64,000 bases of DNA from Mactromeris polynyma (taxonomy: Eukaryota; Mollusca; Bivalvia; Venerida; Mactridae). The notes beneath the pieces were generated by a model. It saw only the letters and a program-made list of their open reading frames with translations. It was not told the DNA's origin and ran no database searches. This document shows positions 54,901 to 63,779 of this stretch, in pieces. The position numbers and the translations under genes were made by a program. The stretch covers positions 3,661,904 to 3,725,903 of the forward strand of contig JASFXZ010000018.1 of the NCBI GenBank assembly GCA_032209605.1. The letters run 5' to 3'. Numbering within the stretch: position 1 is the first letter of the stretch; every line of letters begins with the position of its first letter.

Positions 54901-55370
54901 ATGCTACTATAATACTTGTATTATTGAGGACAATTAGATAACCTATTTATATGCTACTATAATACTTGTATTAGTGCGGACAATTAGATAACCTATTTAT
55001 ATGCTACTATAATACTTGTATTATTGAGGACAATAAGATAACCTATTTATATGCTACTATAATGCTTGTATTATTGAGGACAATTAGATAACCTATTTAT
55101 ATGCTACTATAATACTTGTATTATTGAGGACAATTAGATAACCTATTTATATGCTACTATAATACTTGTATTAGTGCGGACAATTAGATAACCTATTTAT
55201 ATGCTACTATAATGCTTGTATTATTGAGGCCAATTAGATAACCTATTTATATGCTACTATAAAACTTGTATTATTGAGGACAATTAGATAACCTAATTAT
55301 ATGCTACTATAAAACTTGTATTATTTTTCAGAAAGCTAAAGTTCAGAAGTTGTTTTATATTTGGAGATAA
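39996..55370 (+). CDS. PRMT2: Protein arginine N-methyltransferase 2 (SH3 plus methyltransferase), nine exons
   Basis: Exons: 39996-40115, 46254-46421, 48261-48350, 49710-49781, 51061-51225, 52014-52189, 53118-53390, 53928-54087, 55332-55370. All introns are GT-AG and phases join to 420 residues, close to vertebrate PRMT2. The ATG is the first after an in-frame stop. Residues about 27-78 form an SH3 domain ([31 protein letters not shown]) divided by the 6.1-kb first intron. The methyltransferase shows motif I LDIGCGTG (129-136), the acidic VYAVEAS, the double-E loop (Glu198 in SEWMG, Glu207 in FEMM) and the THW loop (357-359). It ends LFYIWR. It should transfer methyl groups from SAM to protein arginines and act as a nuclear coregulator, as known for the family. 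Identification as PRMT2 rests on the SH3-PRMT fusion. Confidence 0.95.
40340..40455 (+). repeat. Array of TTTCGACCCCTA motifs, left, in PRMT2 intron 1
   Basis: Five copies of a core like TTTCGACCCCTA, spaced by 'gacccatgaca' or similar. The same motif recurs in opposite orientation at 45135-45270. Confidence 0.7.
40828..41659. mobile_element. Short DNA transposon M9, copy 2, 9-bp target duplication
   Basis: 832 bases, same ends as copy 1 at 32224-32579 (TAGTCCAGCCACGGACGTC left; TAAAAGTCGGAGTACAGAGA and GCGGGGCTA right). ATGATATAG flanks both sides exactly (40819-40827, 41660-41668). The interior differs from copy 1 and lacks its hairpin. It holds no convincing ORF, so the element is non-autonomous. 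Inside PRMT2 intron 1. Confidence 0.78.
43070..43166 (+). repeat. Direct repeat, left copy (partner 44503-44604)
   Basis: About 97 bases starting 'tgtgtttaaacaatct' and ending 'ttccagagtatatt' recur almost unchanged 1.4 kb downstream. The pogo-like element and the tRNA-like sequence lie between the two copies. Confidence 0.8.
43402..44406. mobile_element. Pogo/Tigger-like non-autonomous element, about 1 kb, TA target
   Basis: CAGTTAAACTT at the left end and its reverse complement at the right are each flanked by TA. Both ends continue with repeated CTCGAG-containing blocks ('taactcgagg', 'actcgagaa', 'gagttaacc'). TA duplication and a CAG-TTAAAC terminus with CTCGA blocks fit the pogo branch of Tc1/mariner. 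No transposase is encoded. Lies in PRMT2 intron 1. Confidence 0.65.
44420..44492 (-). pseudogene. tRNA-Thr(UGU)-like sequence, degenerate
   Basis: On the minus strand the order is tRNA-like: an A box TAGTCCAGTGG, a perfect 5-bp anticodon stem (CTGGA...TCCAG) with loop CTTGTAA and anticodon TGT, then a B box GGTTCGATTCC. However, the acceptor stem (GGATCCG against CTCCATC) pairs at only three of seven positions and the T stem at two of five. A pseudogene or SINE head rather than a working tRNA gene. Confidence 0.5.
44503..44604 (+). repeat. Direct repeat, right copy (partner 43070-43166)
   Basis: Same sequence as the left copy with two extra T in the run before 'atatacttg' and a few changes. 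Confidence 0.8.
45135..45270 (-). repeat. Array of TTTCGACCCCTA motifs, right, inverted
   Basis: On the minus strand: AAGTCTTTTCGACCCCTAG, then variants with 'gtaaatttgtaagac' spacers. It mirrors the array at 40340-40455. Together they could be the subterminal repeats of a roughly 4.9-kb element now filled with other insertions. Confidence 0.65.
46434..47222 (+). repeat. 34-bp minisatellite in PRMT2 intron 2
   Basis: About 23 tandem units of 'ttgtggtgctggttttcttg' plus 'ctctatatatatag'. Variants are C or T in 'ctcta/cttta' and G, C or T in 'tatatag/ac/at'. The array begins only 12 bases after the exon 2 donor. Every unit contains a pyrimidine tract followed by AG, so it repeats a weak acceptor-like signal. 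The open frames across it on both strands are artefacts of a stop-free repeat. Confidence 0.95.
47420..47552 (+). repeat. Tandem duplication of about 66 bp with B-box-like core
   Basis: 'ggtcgtct.a.gcatattgt' to 'caccatggg' occurs twice in a row. 'tcgtgggttggcggcccac' in each looks like a mutated tRNA T-arm, so the unit may be a piece of SINE. Confidence 0.6.
48450..48930. repeat. Dispersed degenerate repeat in PRMT2 intron 3
   Basis: Contains 'gctcaggtcacactgagc', 'gatgtccatcgtctgttgtc', 'gtcatggacaagtttgtta' and 'gggtcaaaaactagg'. Phrases like these recur, from memory, in non-coding repeats of bivalve genomes. Not protein-coding. Confidence 0.5.
49115..49460 (-). repeat. tRNA-derived SINE with conserved core, minus strand
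   Basis: On the minus strand a tRNA-like head starts near 49458 (GCCTCTGACACTGAG...) with a B box GGTTCAAATCCC at 49384-49395. A core with GGTTCTACCCAGATCCC, AATAATGCCAGAAGGGGCAC and CTTGGGTATTCCTC follows. This core resembles, from memory, the conserved central domain of bivalve SINEs of the RUDI/Meta type. It lies in PRMT2 intron 3. Confidence 0.6.
49968..50215 (+). repeat. Poly-C run and 'gtcaaggtcac' dispersed repeat
   Basis: A long run of C near 49970-49987 is followed by 'ggcatattagtttgcacatg', 'tgtccgtccgttgttcgg', 'ctcaagaaccccttgacc', 'atacttggtccccacag' and 'gatcaaggtcacaggggg'. Same general type as 27540-27965. In PRMT2 intron 4. Confidence 0.55.
51283..51763 (+). repeat. 22-bp minisatellite with 44-bp higher-order pattern, PRMT2 intron 5
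   Basis: About 21 units alternate 'ataagcttgtaatgcaacca' and 'ataagctagccatgcaacca' (each plus 'gt'), making a 44-base dimer. Near both 51600 and 51740 a third type (tcaatgctaggtatgcaacc) appears, so a longer block was copied as well. The array starts about 58 bases after the exon 5 donor. The minus-strand open frame across it is an artefact. Confidence 0.93.
54240..54350 (+). repeat. Short degenerate tandem repeat, PRMT2 intron 8
   Basis: Seven or so copies of 'tctgttatgtgtcag' with variants. Non-coding. Confidence 0.7.
54464..55325 (+). repeat. 50-bp minisatellite running up to the PRMT2 exon 9 acceptor
   Basis: About 17 units of 'ttattgaggacaattagata' plus 'acctatttatatgctactat' plus 'aatacttgta'. 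Two unit types differ at linked positions: 'ttattgagga' and 'ttagtgcgga'. The last unit merges into the acceptor (cttgtattatttttcag), so the array has probably grown from the intron's own 3' end. A branch-point-like 'gctactat' occurs in every unit. Confidence 0.95.
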
Positions 55371-56975
55371 CACAGAGTGTATGTGCATGGTATCAAAATG
55401 CATGCAGCTACAAAATTGTACTCTTTTTACATACATATAAATGTATTGATCCAGTCATATACGGCAGTATGCGACATACTGTCTATTTTTCCATATTTTT
55501 CTATGTGCCTCAAGGTTTTCATTGTGGAGTACATGTGCTGGAATGTTACCTGTTGCTTACCACTATGTCTTTATTTTGTTAAATTGGCTTGTCGTGTAAA
55601 CTTTAGTCTTACGTGTCACCCTAGCTTTACGTATCAGGTGCTGATAGACTACCTTTTTACCTTGTTTTTCACGAGATAATTCAGCATTGTATAATTTGTA
55701 GTACACACTAATGTACAGTAAAAATGGACAGTTGTTTTAAGGTGTGTTGTAAATATATATTTGAGAAAAATTGAGAAACATTATTCAACATCTTATGTTT
55801 ATTTCCTTGAAAAATCAGAGGCTCGCTTGAGCTAAAAGTTTTTGTCATGCCAGCATCATGCCCTTCTCATTGCACTGATAATAATGGTAAATACATTCAC
55901 TCATATTGTTCTTGTTTGTTGCATTATTGTTATTTAATTTTTTATTTATTTTTTTTATTTAATTTTACAGTATTAAACAAATGGGTTATTAAACTTATGT
56001 TGCTTGATTGATCTCTTTCATTGATGAATCCTAAACTTTTCTGAAAGGAAACATTTTTTATGTATTTCTTGTGAAATCTACCATAATAACATGGAGTGGA
56101 TTTAACAACATATGTTAAAAAAAAGAAGGCTTCTTGTCATTATTTCTGTATAAAAAACTGTTGCCAGTATTTTATCTAACACCCCAGGACAATTATCAGT
56201 AACTATAGGATTTTGTTACTAGTAATAATTAATGTGTGCTATGACACCATTTCTGTCCACTAAACCAAATGCATGAAACATTTATAAATTATGTATGCTT
56301 TGGCTGTATACTGATCGTGTAAATGTATTAAACACATAAATGTGAACTGAAGAAAAAGCTAAAATGTGTCTAAGAATCTAATATCCATTATTTGCATATT
56401 TCTTGTAATCGTAATTGCTTAACCTAGGCATCAAGTTATAGTTTCCTTGTTTCAGTAGTGATACAAAATTCTTGGGAAACAATTGGTACAAATAATGGTG
56501 GTCAAACAGAATTAACAAACATGTATTAAACAGGTTAATAGATGTTCGAGAAGTGTTCATGTGTTGTTATAGACCCGCTTACAGAAGTGCCTTCTTACAA
56601 ATTGTTTTGTGTACCAGAAAGATATTATGATTATTACTAGTATAATTATATTTTAATGTGTCATTCATTGTCATTATTTTTTTGTTTCGTTTGTTTGTAT
56701 TGGATTTTACACCATTTCTCAACAGTATTTCAGTCATATACAGCAGTCATTTGACGTAACCTGAGCTCCTGGGTTACCAACCAGTACTAGCCTACTCCTC
56801 TACAAGTAACTGACAACTTCTTCTTTTAAATTCAGAATTCAGAGGTTGGGGACAAATGACCTTGGATTCATTATCTCCAAATTAAAAAAAGAACAACCTA
56901 CCATGATATCAATATGTATGTGAATTGGTGGTATGTTTAAAAAAGCCGGGTTTGACTTTAGCATTGATTGGAATA
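55371..56975 (+). other. PRMT2 3' UTR and intergenic sequence
   Basis: No AATAAA occurs soon after the stop. ATTAAA at about 55973 and again near 56327 are the nearest plausible variants. Overlapping frames at 55361-55679 are out of frame with the gene. Nothing else recognised. Confidence 0.45.
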
Positions 56976-57239
56976 TACACTCAGCAAAAGTTCTAATTGG
57001 TCACTTCATATTTATTGAAGAGACCATACCATATATATCCGTTTAATGACTTTTAATTTAAGGGTTATTAGTGTTGATCTGTTTTAAAATTCACGTGAGA
57101 ATCAATATGGATTCATGTATTCTGAACAGTTGTACAAAGAAAGTATTTATGTGATGGTGTTTGCATTGTTGAATTTGCATTCACTGTTAAATAATATCAA
57201 TAAAATCCAAGTGACCAATTAGAAATTTTGCTGAGTGTA
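56976..57239. mobile_element. Mariner-type MITE, 264 bp, TA target
   Basis: TACACTCAGCAAAAGTTCTA on the left and its reverse complement with one mismatch on the right form inverted repeats of about 31 bases, with TA outside both. The start TACACTCAGCAAAA is, from memory, a common terminus of Tc1/mariner relatives. It carries an AATAAA at 57199-57204 on the plus strand. Confidence 0.8.
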
Positions 57240-57339
57240 TATGTGGGAATTTTAGCTTGACTATTCATAGAAAAGGGAGCTATTGTACTCACCCTGACGT
57301 TGATGTGGTTTCTGGGTCTATTGGTTTAATTTTTTGTTA

Positions 57340-58230
57340 AGTGAAATATCTTTGCAACTACAAGTAGTATTGGATAAAAAATTGACACAAGTGTTCAAGG
57401 TCATAAGAAGAAGCTGTGGAATTGTGTTCTATAACTCTGTTTCCCACTTTAACAGAATGTTCCCCATTTTTGTATTTAGAAAATCCAGGTCAAAGTTTCC
57501 ATTAAATGTGATGCATCTGCAACTATGATGGACAGTCACTTGAAGCTTCGCATGAGTGTTTCGGGTTGTATACCAGGTCAGAGGATCAAGCCCCATAACT
57601 CTAACCATGATTTTGACAGAATTGTCCCCCTGTCTAACTAAGAAAATCTGGATTAAATTTTTTCATGTGTGATTTATCTGCAACTATGATAGACAAGTTT
57701 TTGTGGTTATATGCTAACGTCAGGTCCAGTGTTCACGAAGAATCAACTGATCTAGATAAAAATGTATAAAACTATTTGCCATTTTCTTATAGCAACTGAA
57801 TACTTTATCTAATGCTTATTGTAAGTGAAAACAGAAATACCTAAACATCTTCTACTCATCATTATGAAAACATTTCCATCTTTACCTTTTTGTTGAGAAA
57901 TTAATTTATTATAATTTAGACTGAAACTGATTAAGATCAAAGTAGAATCAATTATCGATCGTAACTTGCCAATAACTATATTTTTTCTATATTTATATGA
58001 AATTTGAAATAAAAGGCCTGGGAAATTTGCAAAATTACTCTATCACATTATGTAAGGAGATGTAGTTCAGCAATTTTTCAAAGTTTTAAAGAAACTACAT
58101 GTAGGTTTGATCCTGATCCCAAAAACCTATTAAATGTAGTTGGTGAACATGATGCCAGAGGATCAAGTCCTGCAACTCTGACCACCATTTTGACAGAATT
58201 ATTTCTCTTTAGGAAATCTAGAAAGTCTTT
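57340..58230. repeat. Degenerate repeated units downstream of PRMT2
   Basis: Three imperfect units share 'aactctaaccatgattttgacagaatt', interrupted variants of 'agaaaatc..g..aaagttt', and 'atctgcaactatgatagaca'. They lie near 57420, 57600 and 58170. No coding frame is conserved between units. Confidence 0.5.
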
Positions 58231-58899
58231 ATAATTACTTAGTTCGCCCATTTAGTTGCTCTTTTTCTTCATATATAAGAATGATAGTTACATAGCTGTC
58301 CTTTTTGCACATATAGAGCTTATTATTATACATTATGTTCATTATTTGCATAGTATGCGATTGTTGACTGGTATTTACTGTCCCATGTTTATTCATAATA
58401 AATATATATGTATATCTTTTATGTCCATTCTTCATTGTTTTGTTAGCATCCGACAAGCAACAATAGGCTACGAGTTCATGTATCAGTGTGCTCACTGCAT
58501 GCAAATCATTTCTGTTGAATAACCCAATTGAGAATGCTTATTTCGTGGAGACTATGTGACTGCTCGATTTCATGCGTCCATCTGTCTAAACTTTGCTTTC
58601 CGATCGGTAATTTCGTTATGCAAGGTTCGTTTTTCAAAGGTCTTGGCACAAATGTCAACAACATCACGTCTACGTGACAAGCAAAAGAGTGTGGTCCATA
58701 GCTCAAGGGTCAAGTTTTTTTATCTTAAATGCCATTGCGCATATTAAAAGAGCGTATGTATACACAGCCATTTCCACTGTAACATTTGCCTGCATTGACC
58801 TTTTTCAAATGTCTGCACAAGTGTTAACCGTCTTCCAATGTATTGTAACGTTACAAGGAATATAAACGTAAACAAAACAAAACTCCATTATAATAACCA

Positions 58900-58905
58900 T
58901 TTATT
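58900..58905 (-). terminator. Candidate polyadenylation signal of the Ly6-like gene
   Basis: TTTATT on the plus strand (AATAAA on the minus), about 200 bases beyond the stop codon at 59106-59108. Confidence 0.45.
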
Positions 58906-59105
58906 TTAATTTGGACATGAATTACAAATCAATTTTAATACAATTTATCACCAGAAACCCAACAGTTTTAATTGAATATGATATTCAACAGTCCTACACT
59001 AATCACCTCAAAATCAGAATATAAATAACTTAATCACATTTTAATTTGTTAAAATCAATGTTATTTCTCTTTACGAAGTTGATTCTTTGTCGCTGGACAC
59101 ATTCT

Positions 59106-62100
59106 TTAGCCTGAAAACATAAAAAAACATGTATATTCAACCAGGCCCGTAGACAGAGGCAAAATTAAACCGATGCAATGAAGGCAGGGGGTCTTCCCCT
59201 TGGTAAATGCGTGGCGTTTTCCTGCGATTTCTGGTTATTTTAATGTAACAATAATGTGATTGATCAAGTGAAATTTTGTTTTATTTTAATAGCTATGAAT
59301 CGAAAGTAAGGGCAATTCTACGATGTACCGGAGCGTCCCACTACTAAAGAATGTCCAAGTAGTCGATTGGCATGTTTTTGTGTACTAACATAAGTGCCAG
59401 AATAGACTTTCAATATGCATTTAGAAATATATCTATGTGAAACTCAACATTTTATATAGTTTCATACGATTCTTCCTGCATCTATTTGTCTATTTATTCA
59501 TATTATTTTTGGATGCTTTAGAATCAGTGTGCCCCATCGTAGCTACGGGCCTGATTCAACTACTCTGGCTGAACTTGTTCATTCGTTTCAATGGTTCTTA
59601 TTGAAGTGGATTAAGTGATATATACTATTGTCGGCCATACTTTTTGTGGCATATACGTATATATTTGTTTTTCCAAGCCTGGTTATTATGACAAGAAAAG
59701 ATCATATGAGCGCTGCTATGGGATTTACCTCTTCTGTAAGTGACGTCATTTCAAGAACACGTAACATGTGAAGTCACTATTTGCAAGCAGGAAACAAAAT
59801 TTACTTCATATGGTCATTTCGTTTTCATAATGACATATGGGGCGGGCAAATAATGCTTACTGTCAGTACATGGTGACGTTTTCTGGAAATGACGTCAGAG
59901 GTTGGAAATCAGCGGCGACCATATAAGAAAGGTTAGTAAACAATCAAAATAGAGCCCATGCTGTTACTCGGTGTCAATCCAGTACATACATGTACATACA
60001 TGTTGTACCTATTGGTGTACATTTAAAATACTGATTAAGTGATGACAGCTAGATCTACTAGCTTGAGAACCTGTATGGCGAGTTTGTTCATTTCAGATGT
60101 TTACATGAACATACTGAGAGACAAACATACTGATCGTGTATAGCCACTTTGATATTTAGTTTCCATTCCATTTAATATTTTAATATATATACAATTTCAA
60201 TCCTTACCTATTATTGATGGCATGTTTAATGACGTGCAATTGACATTACAGAAGTCTGTGCTGCAACAATGCGAACATAATGGCACATTTCTTGATTGAA
60301 GTTCATGGACACTCCTACCTGCCCGTGAGTCACAAACCTGAAATGTAGGAACAGTAATATTAGAGGACTAACGCAGTCAGAAAGTTAGTGTGCTTTTAGG
60401 AATTGAACACTCTATTCCACCCGTCGACTGCGGATGTAATGTTCTGTACTACTAGTAGAGAAAAACGATATGTAAAAGTAGAAATAAATTTTAGACAATA
60501 ATATAAATATATCATTTAAAATGTTCCCCTGGGGTTTTTGGACACGTGTTCCGCATCATTTAGCAAAACTAGTGGTCAAACCACTAAGTTGTGGAATCCA
60601 TAAACGTACATTTGTAATGAGTAGATACAATTATTTGTTTATAATATTCATGACGCATTCAAAATAAAACGGTGCAATCATGATTAAGATCTGTGCAAAA
60701 ATCAACTTCGTTTTATTTATGTGGTATGTATACGCTTGAATGTATTGTTATCCGAACTAGATATGTACACATGTGCCTGTTCGCGTTACTATTGGTTTAT
60801 GAACGCTCTAGATGTCACAACTCTGCCCAATCTTAAATCTGGTTAGAAGGTTGCCTCGATTAAATCTCGCTTACAATCGATATCGAGTTATTTTTGGTCA
60901 AACGAATGTCACGCGTCAAATAAAAAAACTTGTATACACTCCAGACCAGAAGTTTGTCTGTGACTTTATAAATTTTAAGATAAGATAACACCAGAACAAC
61001 TGTGAGCTTGATTATTAAGAAACTCCCGTTTGTGAGGTAAAAAACGTCACCATAGCATCGTAGCATATCAAAATTTTAAATGCGATATTTTCAACTTAAA
61101 TCTGCATGGAACATCTTCAGAATGTTTGTCTTAACGCTATCTAGGTCAAATTCAAACTATAAGTACATCGTATAATTATATAATGTATTTAGAGTTAAAA
61201 ACCAAGTCAAATCGTAGAAAAACCTAATAAGCATTCGAAGCTGGGGTCGCAAACAAGACCAGCTCAAATGATAGAATACTAGGGATCATATTTCCTACCT
61301 GATTTACTTGAAGCCTGGTCAGAACCGATACAAGGTGAGCATGAACCTTTTTGTTTTGTATCACCGGCACTTCCTCATTTTCACACACAAAACTTGACAT
61401 TAATTATAGGCATGCACACAGTAGATTGTCACGAGTTCTCTCTTTCTCCCTTTATCCCTTCTATAATTAAATCCCTTTATCCCTTTTATAGTATATATGT
61501 ACATGTAAATATTGTATAGAATGTATTAAAGGCGAGAACTCGTGACAATCTCCTGTGGGTATATATACCTGTTTATCCACACATTCCTTGTCATGACTTA
61601 AACCATTTCCCCAATTGTACGTTTCTATTGAACAAACCTAAAACGAGAAAATACTGTGTTACAAAAGCTTACAATACACGTGGTAAAGTATGTTCAATAA
61701 CTCTCCAGAAGTTTTATATCATTATAAAGTAATAGATATAGAGAAAGCATATTATGTTGTTCTTAAGTTCACTAAAGCTGACAGGGCAGTACTTCGTATT
61801 GTAGAATGAAATACAAAAACTCTAATACTGTGAAAGGTTTAATTATGCAACATGTTGTCGAAGCTTCGTTCTCCTTGAGTTGTGCAAACATCCTAGACTC
61901 AAAACATGTGAATCGTTATACCTTGACTATAGTTTAAAATTTGGTATACCACCACCAGTGATTAGCAATCTTGCAGAAAATGCCACACTGCACAGCCACC
62001 CTAAACGCACAAGGAGACATGAAAATTCGCACGTACTTGTACACCTTTACAAATACAATTGGGACAAAAATGACGGGTGAAAATAGGTGTACCGCCTTGA

Positions 62101-63779
62101 AACTGTCAGCGGCAAAACTCACCCGGTACTTACCATTCAACGTCAGAAATGTAGCACCGGGAATGTTATATTCGCAGGCCACGAACCTTAACGTAACCAT
62201 GGTACGAAAGAAAACCAAGAATGCACACGACATTAAAACAGAACGAGAACAGTAAAGGAATGGGACTTGCAAGCGCGGTTCCAGGTCTTACAGTATAAGG
62301 CCTTTGAATTTTTGGACCCCCTCTGGATACAGGATTTTTAAGAGAAAAATATATTTTGGCCCAAATCTCAGGGGGGTCCGATCCCCTGGTTCCCCCCCCC
62401 CCTCTGGACCCGCGCATGGACATGGTATTTAATAAAACTAAAAAAGAAGGGGAATGGTGAACAAAAAGCTAGAAATAATAAAGGAGCGGTATAAAACGAA
62501 ACCAAAAGGAATGATAATAGAGAAAATCACAACAAGCAACTTGGAAAAACAATGGTTTCACAGCCTTGGAATTTTCAGTATATCATTAACTTCCGGGTAG
62601 AGGTTTTATGCAGTTTGAAGCACGCTATCCTTGTAACTACGTATTGTAAATTATTATCATTCTGTAATGCAGCAACTCAACATAATTTGAAAAGTATTTT
62701 GTTGTGGCAAATCTCATTTGCATGTTTGACCCTAACTTCTCTTCTGTCTTTCTAAGAAAAGTACCAAGGTTTTTAGATACAACCCCCTAATTATGTGACA
62801 GAGAATATACATATTCTGACAAACAATCTAGAGAATTACGTAAGACTACCCCATTTCCTGAACAAATAAAACTATCTTCGTGTATTATAATGATAGGTTT
62901 ATGTAAGATACTGGACTTGGATGGCCTAAAATCTTTTCTCCGGTCACGTGACAAACTACATGACCCTTTAATCATATAGCAAACTTTAATTAGTAACTCA
63001 AGTTCGTTTAATGGAATATAGTCGTTTTTTGACAGTCGTATGACATCTGTAAAAACACAGATATATTTACAAGTCCATTGCATATTAAATATATATTCAG
63101 TTACCGTAAGTATTATACACGGGTCCTTGTGATTGACTGATCACCCGGAGAGAGGTTCTTTAATTTGACATGCAATAATGTAAATATCATGCATCAAATT
63201 ACACAAGCTAGCAAATACCTGGTTTGTGCCACACATTTGTACTGTATTACAGGACTGTCTGTCACTCTGGTAAGCACAGTCAAAGCAAAATGGTCCTCTC
63301 TCTTGAAAATTCTCCAAACCTGTCGTTATAAATCATTTATGATTACAATACATTAATATCTTTTAGTATCAAAATAAAAGTACAATGGTAAACAGAATAT
63401 TACAAATATATTTCAAATATAGATATAATACAACAGACATGTGAAGCCAGTCAAATATGTACTAGACGACTTATCATAAGCCAGAAAAAGGGCCTGACAA
63501 TAGGAGTAGATTACAATCATCAATGGTGTTTTCCTTGGCAAAATGTCGCAATTCAGAAAAAAGGTGCGTGTCATGCGCACATTAGTTTATATTTTACGCC
63601 ACTTAAATGTCCCAGAAACAGTTTGCAGTTTTATGAAAAGTGATTATATATGTACATATAATATAATATATACACTGGTATACACTAACATTACCTGCAT
63701 CTCCACAACCATGTGTATTACAGAACTGACCATCACAACATTCCTGACATTCCGCGTTGTGGTTTTCAGAACTACACGT
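59106..63779 (-). CDS. Tandem Ly6/uPAR (three-finger) domain protein, 3' part, 5' end beyond window
   Basis: Minus-strand exons: 63779-63695, 63319-63219, 61637-61569, 60337-60208, and the stop at 59108-59106 in the last exon (begins 59110). Phases fit throughout (0, 1, 0, 0, 1). The first visible exon ends one domain (ECQECCDGQFCNTHGC). The next three build a full domain: FCFDCAYQSDRQSC and QMCGTNQ, then VCSIETYNWGNGLSHD and ECVDKQ, then VCDSRAG...LCSHCCSTDFCN. The closing CXXCCX4CN pattern and Cys order are those of LU domains. These are usually extracellular, secreted or lipid-anchored, and bind other proteins. Signal peptide and earlier domains must lie past 64000. The chain ends SLNMPSIIG without an obvious anchor. 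Convergent with PRMT2. Confidence 0.68.
59142..59553. mobile_element. MITE with CAGGCCCGTAG ends and 7-bp target duplication
   Basis: 412 bases from CAGGCCCGTAGACAG to CTACGGGCCTG. ATTCAAC lies directly outside both ends (59135-59141 and 59554-59560). Only about 12 bases of the termini pair well. It lies in the last intron of the Ly6-like gene. No coding capacity. Confidence 0.72.
59690..59930. repeat. Imperfect foldback element carrying two TGACGTCA sites
   Basis: About 59697-59775 pairs with about 59862-59928 (AAGA.CATATGAGCGCTGCT against AGCGGCGACCATAT; TGACGTCATTTC against GAAATGACGTCA). The palindromic octamer TGACGTCA, the consensus for CREB/ATF factors, occurs at 59741-59748 and 59890-59897 because of the symmetry. 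Probably a MITE; target duplication not found. Confidence 0.6.
61299..61388 (-). pseudogene. Decayed duplicate of the Ly6-domain C-terminal exon
   Basis: On the minus strand it starts VCENEEVPVIQN like the exon at 60337-60208 (VCDSRAG). With a one-base frame change it continues GSCSPCIGSDQ, comparable with LCSHCCSTDF. It ends in a phase-1 donor (AAATCAG then GTAGGA), as does the true exon. The frame change and lost Cys suggest it is skipped. Confidence 0.4.
61423..61551. mobile_element. 129-bp MITE-like unit with perfect 18-bp inverted repeats
   Basis: AGATTGTCACGAGTTCTC (61423-61440) and its exact reverse complement (61534-61551). Weaker pairing extends a few bases outward. The interior is AT-rich with two 'tccctttatccctt' copies. 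No target duplication identified. In an intron of the Ly6-like gene. Confidence 0.65.
61700..63218. other. Intron of the Ly6-like gene with no confident content
   Basis: On the minus strand, a short frame from an ATG at about 62199 (MVTLRFVACEYN) ends in a good splice donor (GAATG then GTAAGT) at 62134, but no acceptor or partner fits. Around 62300-62430 a G/C-run repeat ('ggggggtccgatcccctgg', long poly-C) looks like the end of a transposable element. Confidence 0.35.

Noticed and set aside
54464..55325. Regular repeat array considered as a CRISPR
   Set aside because: Units are directly tandem with no spacers, and the array lies in an intron of a eukaryotic gene. The 34-bp and 22-bp arrays were rejected on the same ground.
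61934..62272. Minus-strand frame of 112 codons (RTMVTLRFVACEYN...)
   Set aside because: Has one good splice donor but no acceptor; it does not fit the phase or Cys pattern of the surrounding Ly6-like gene. Kept only as a note.
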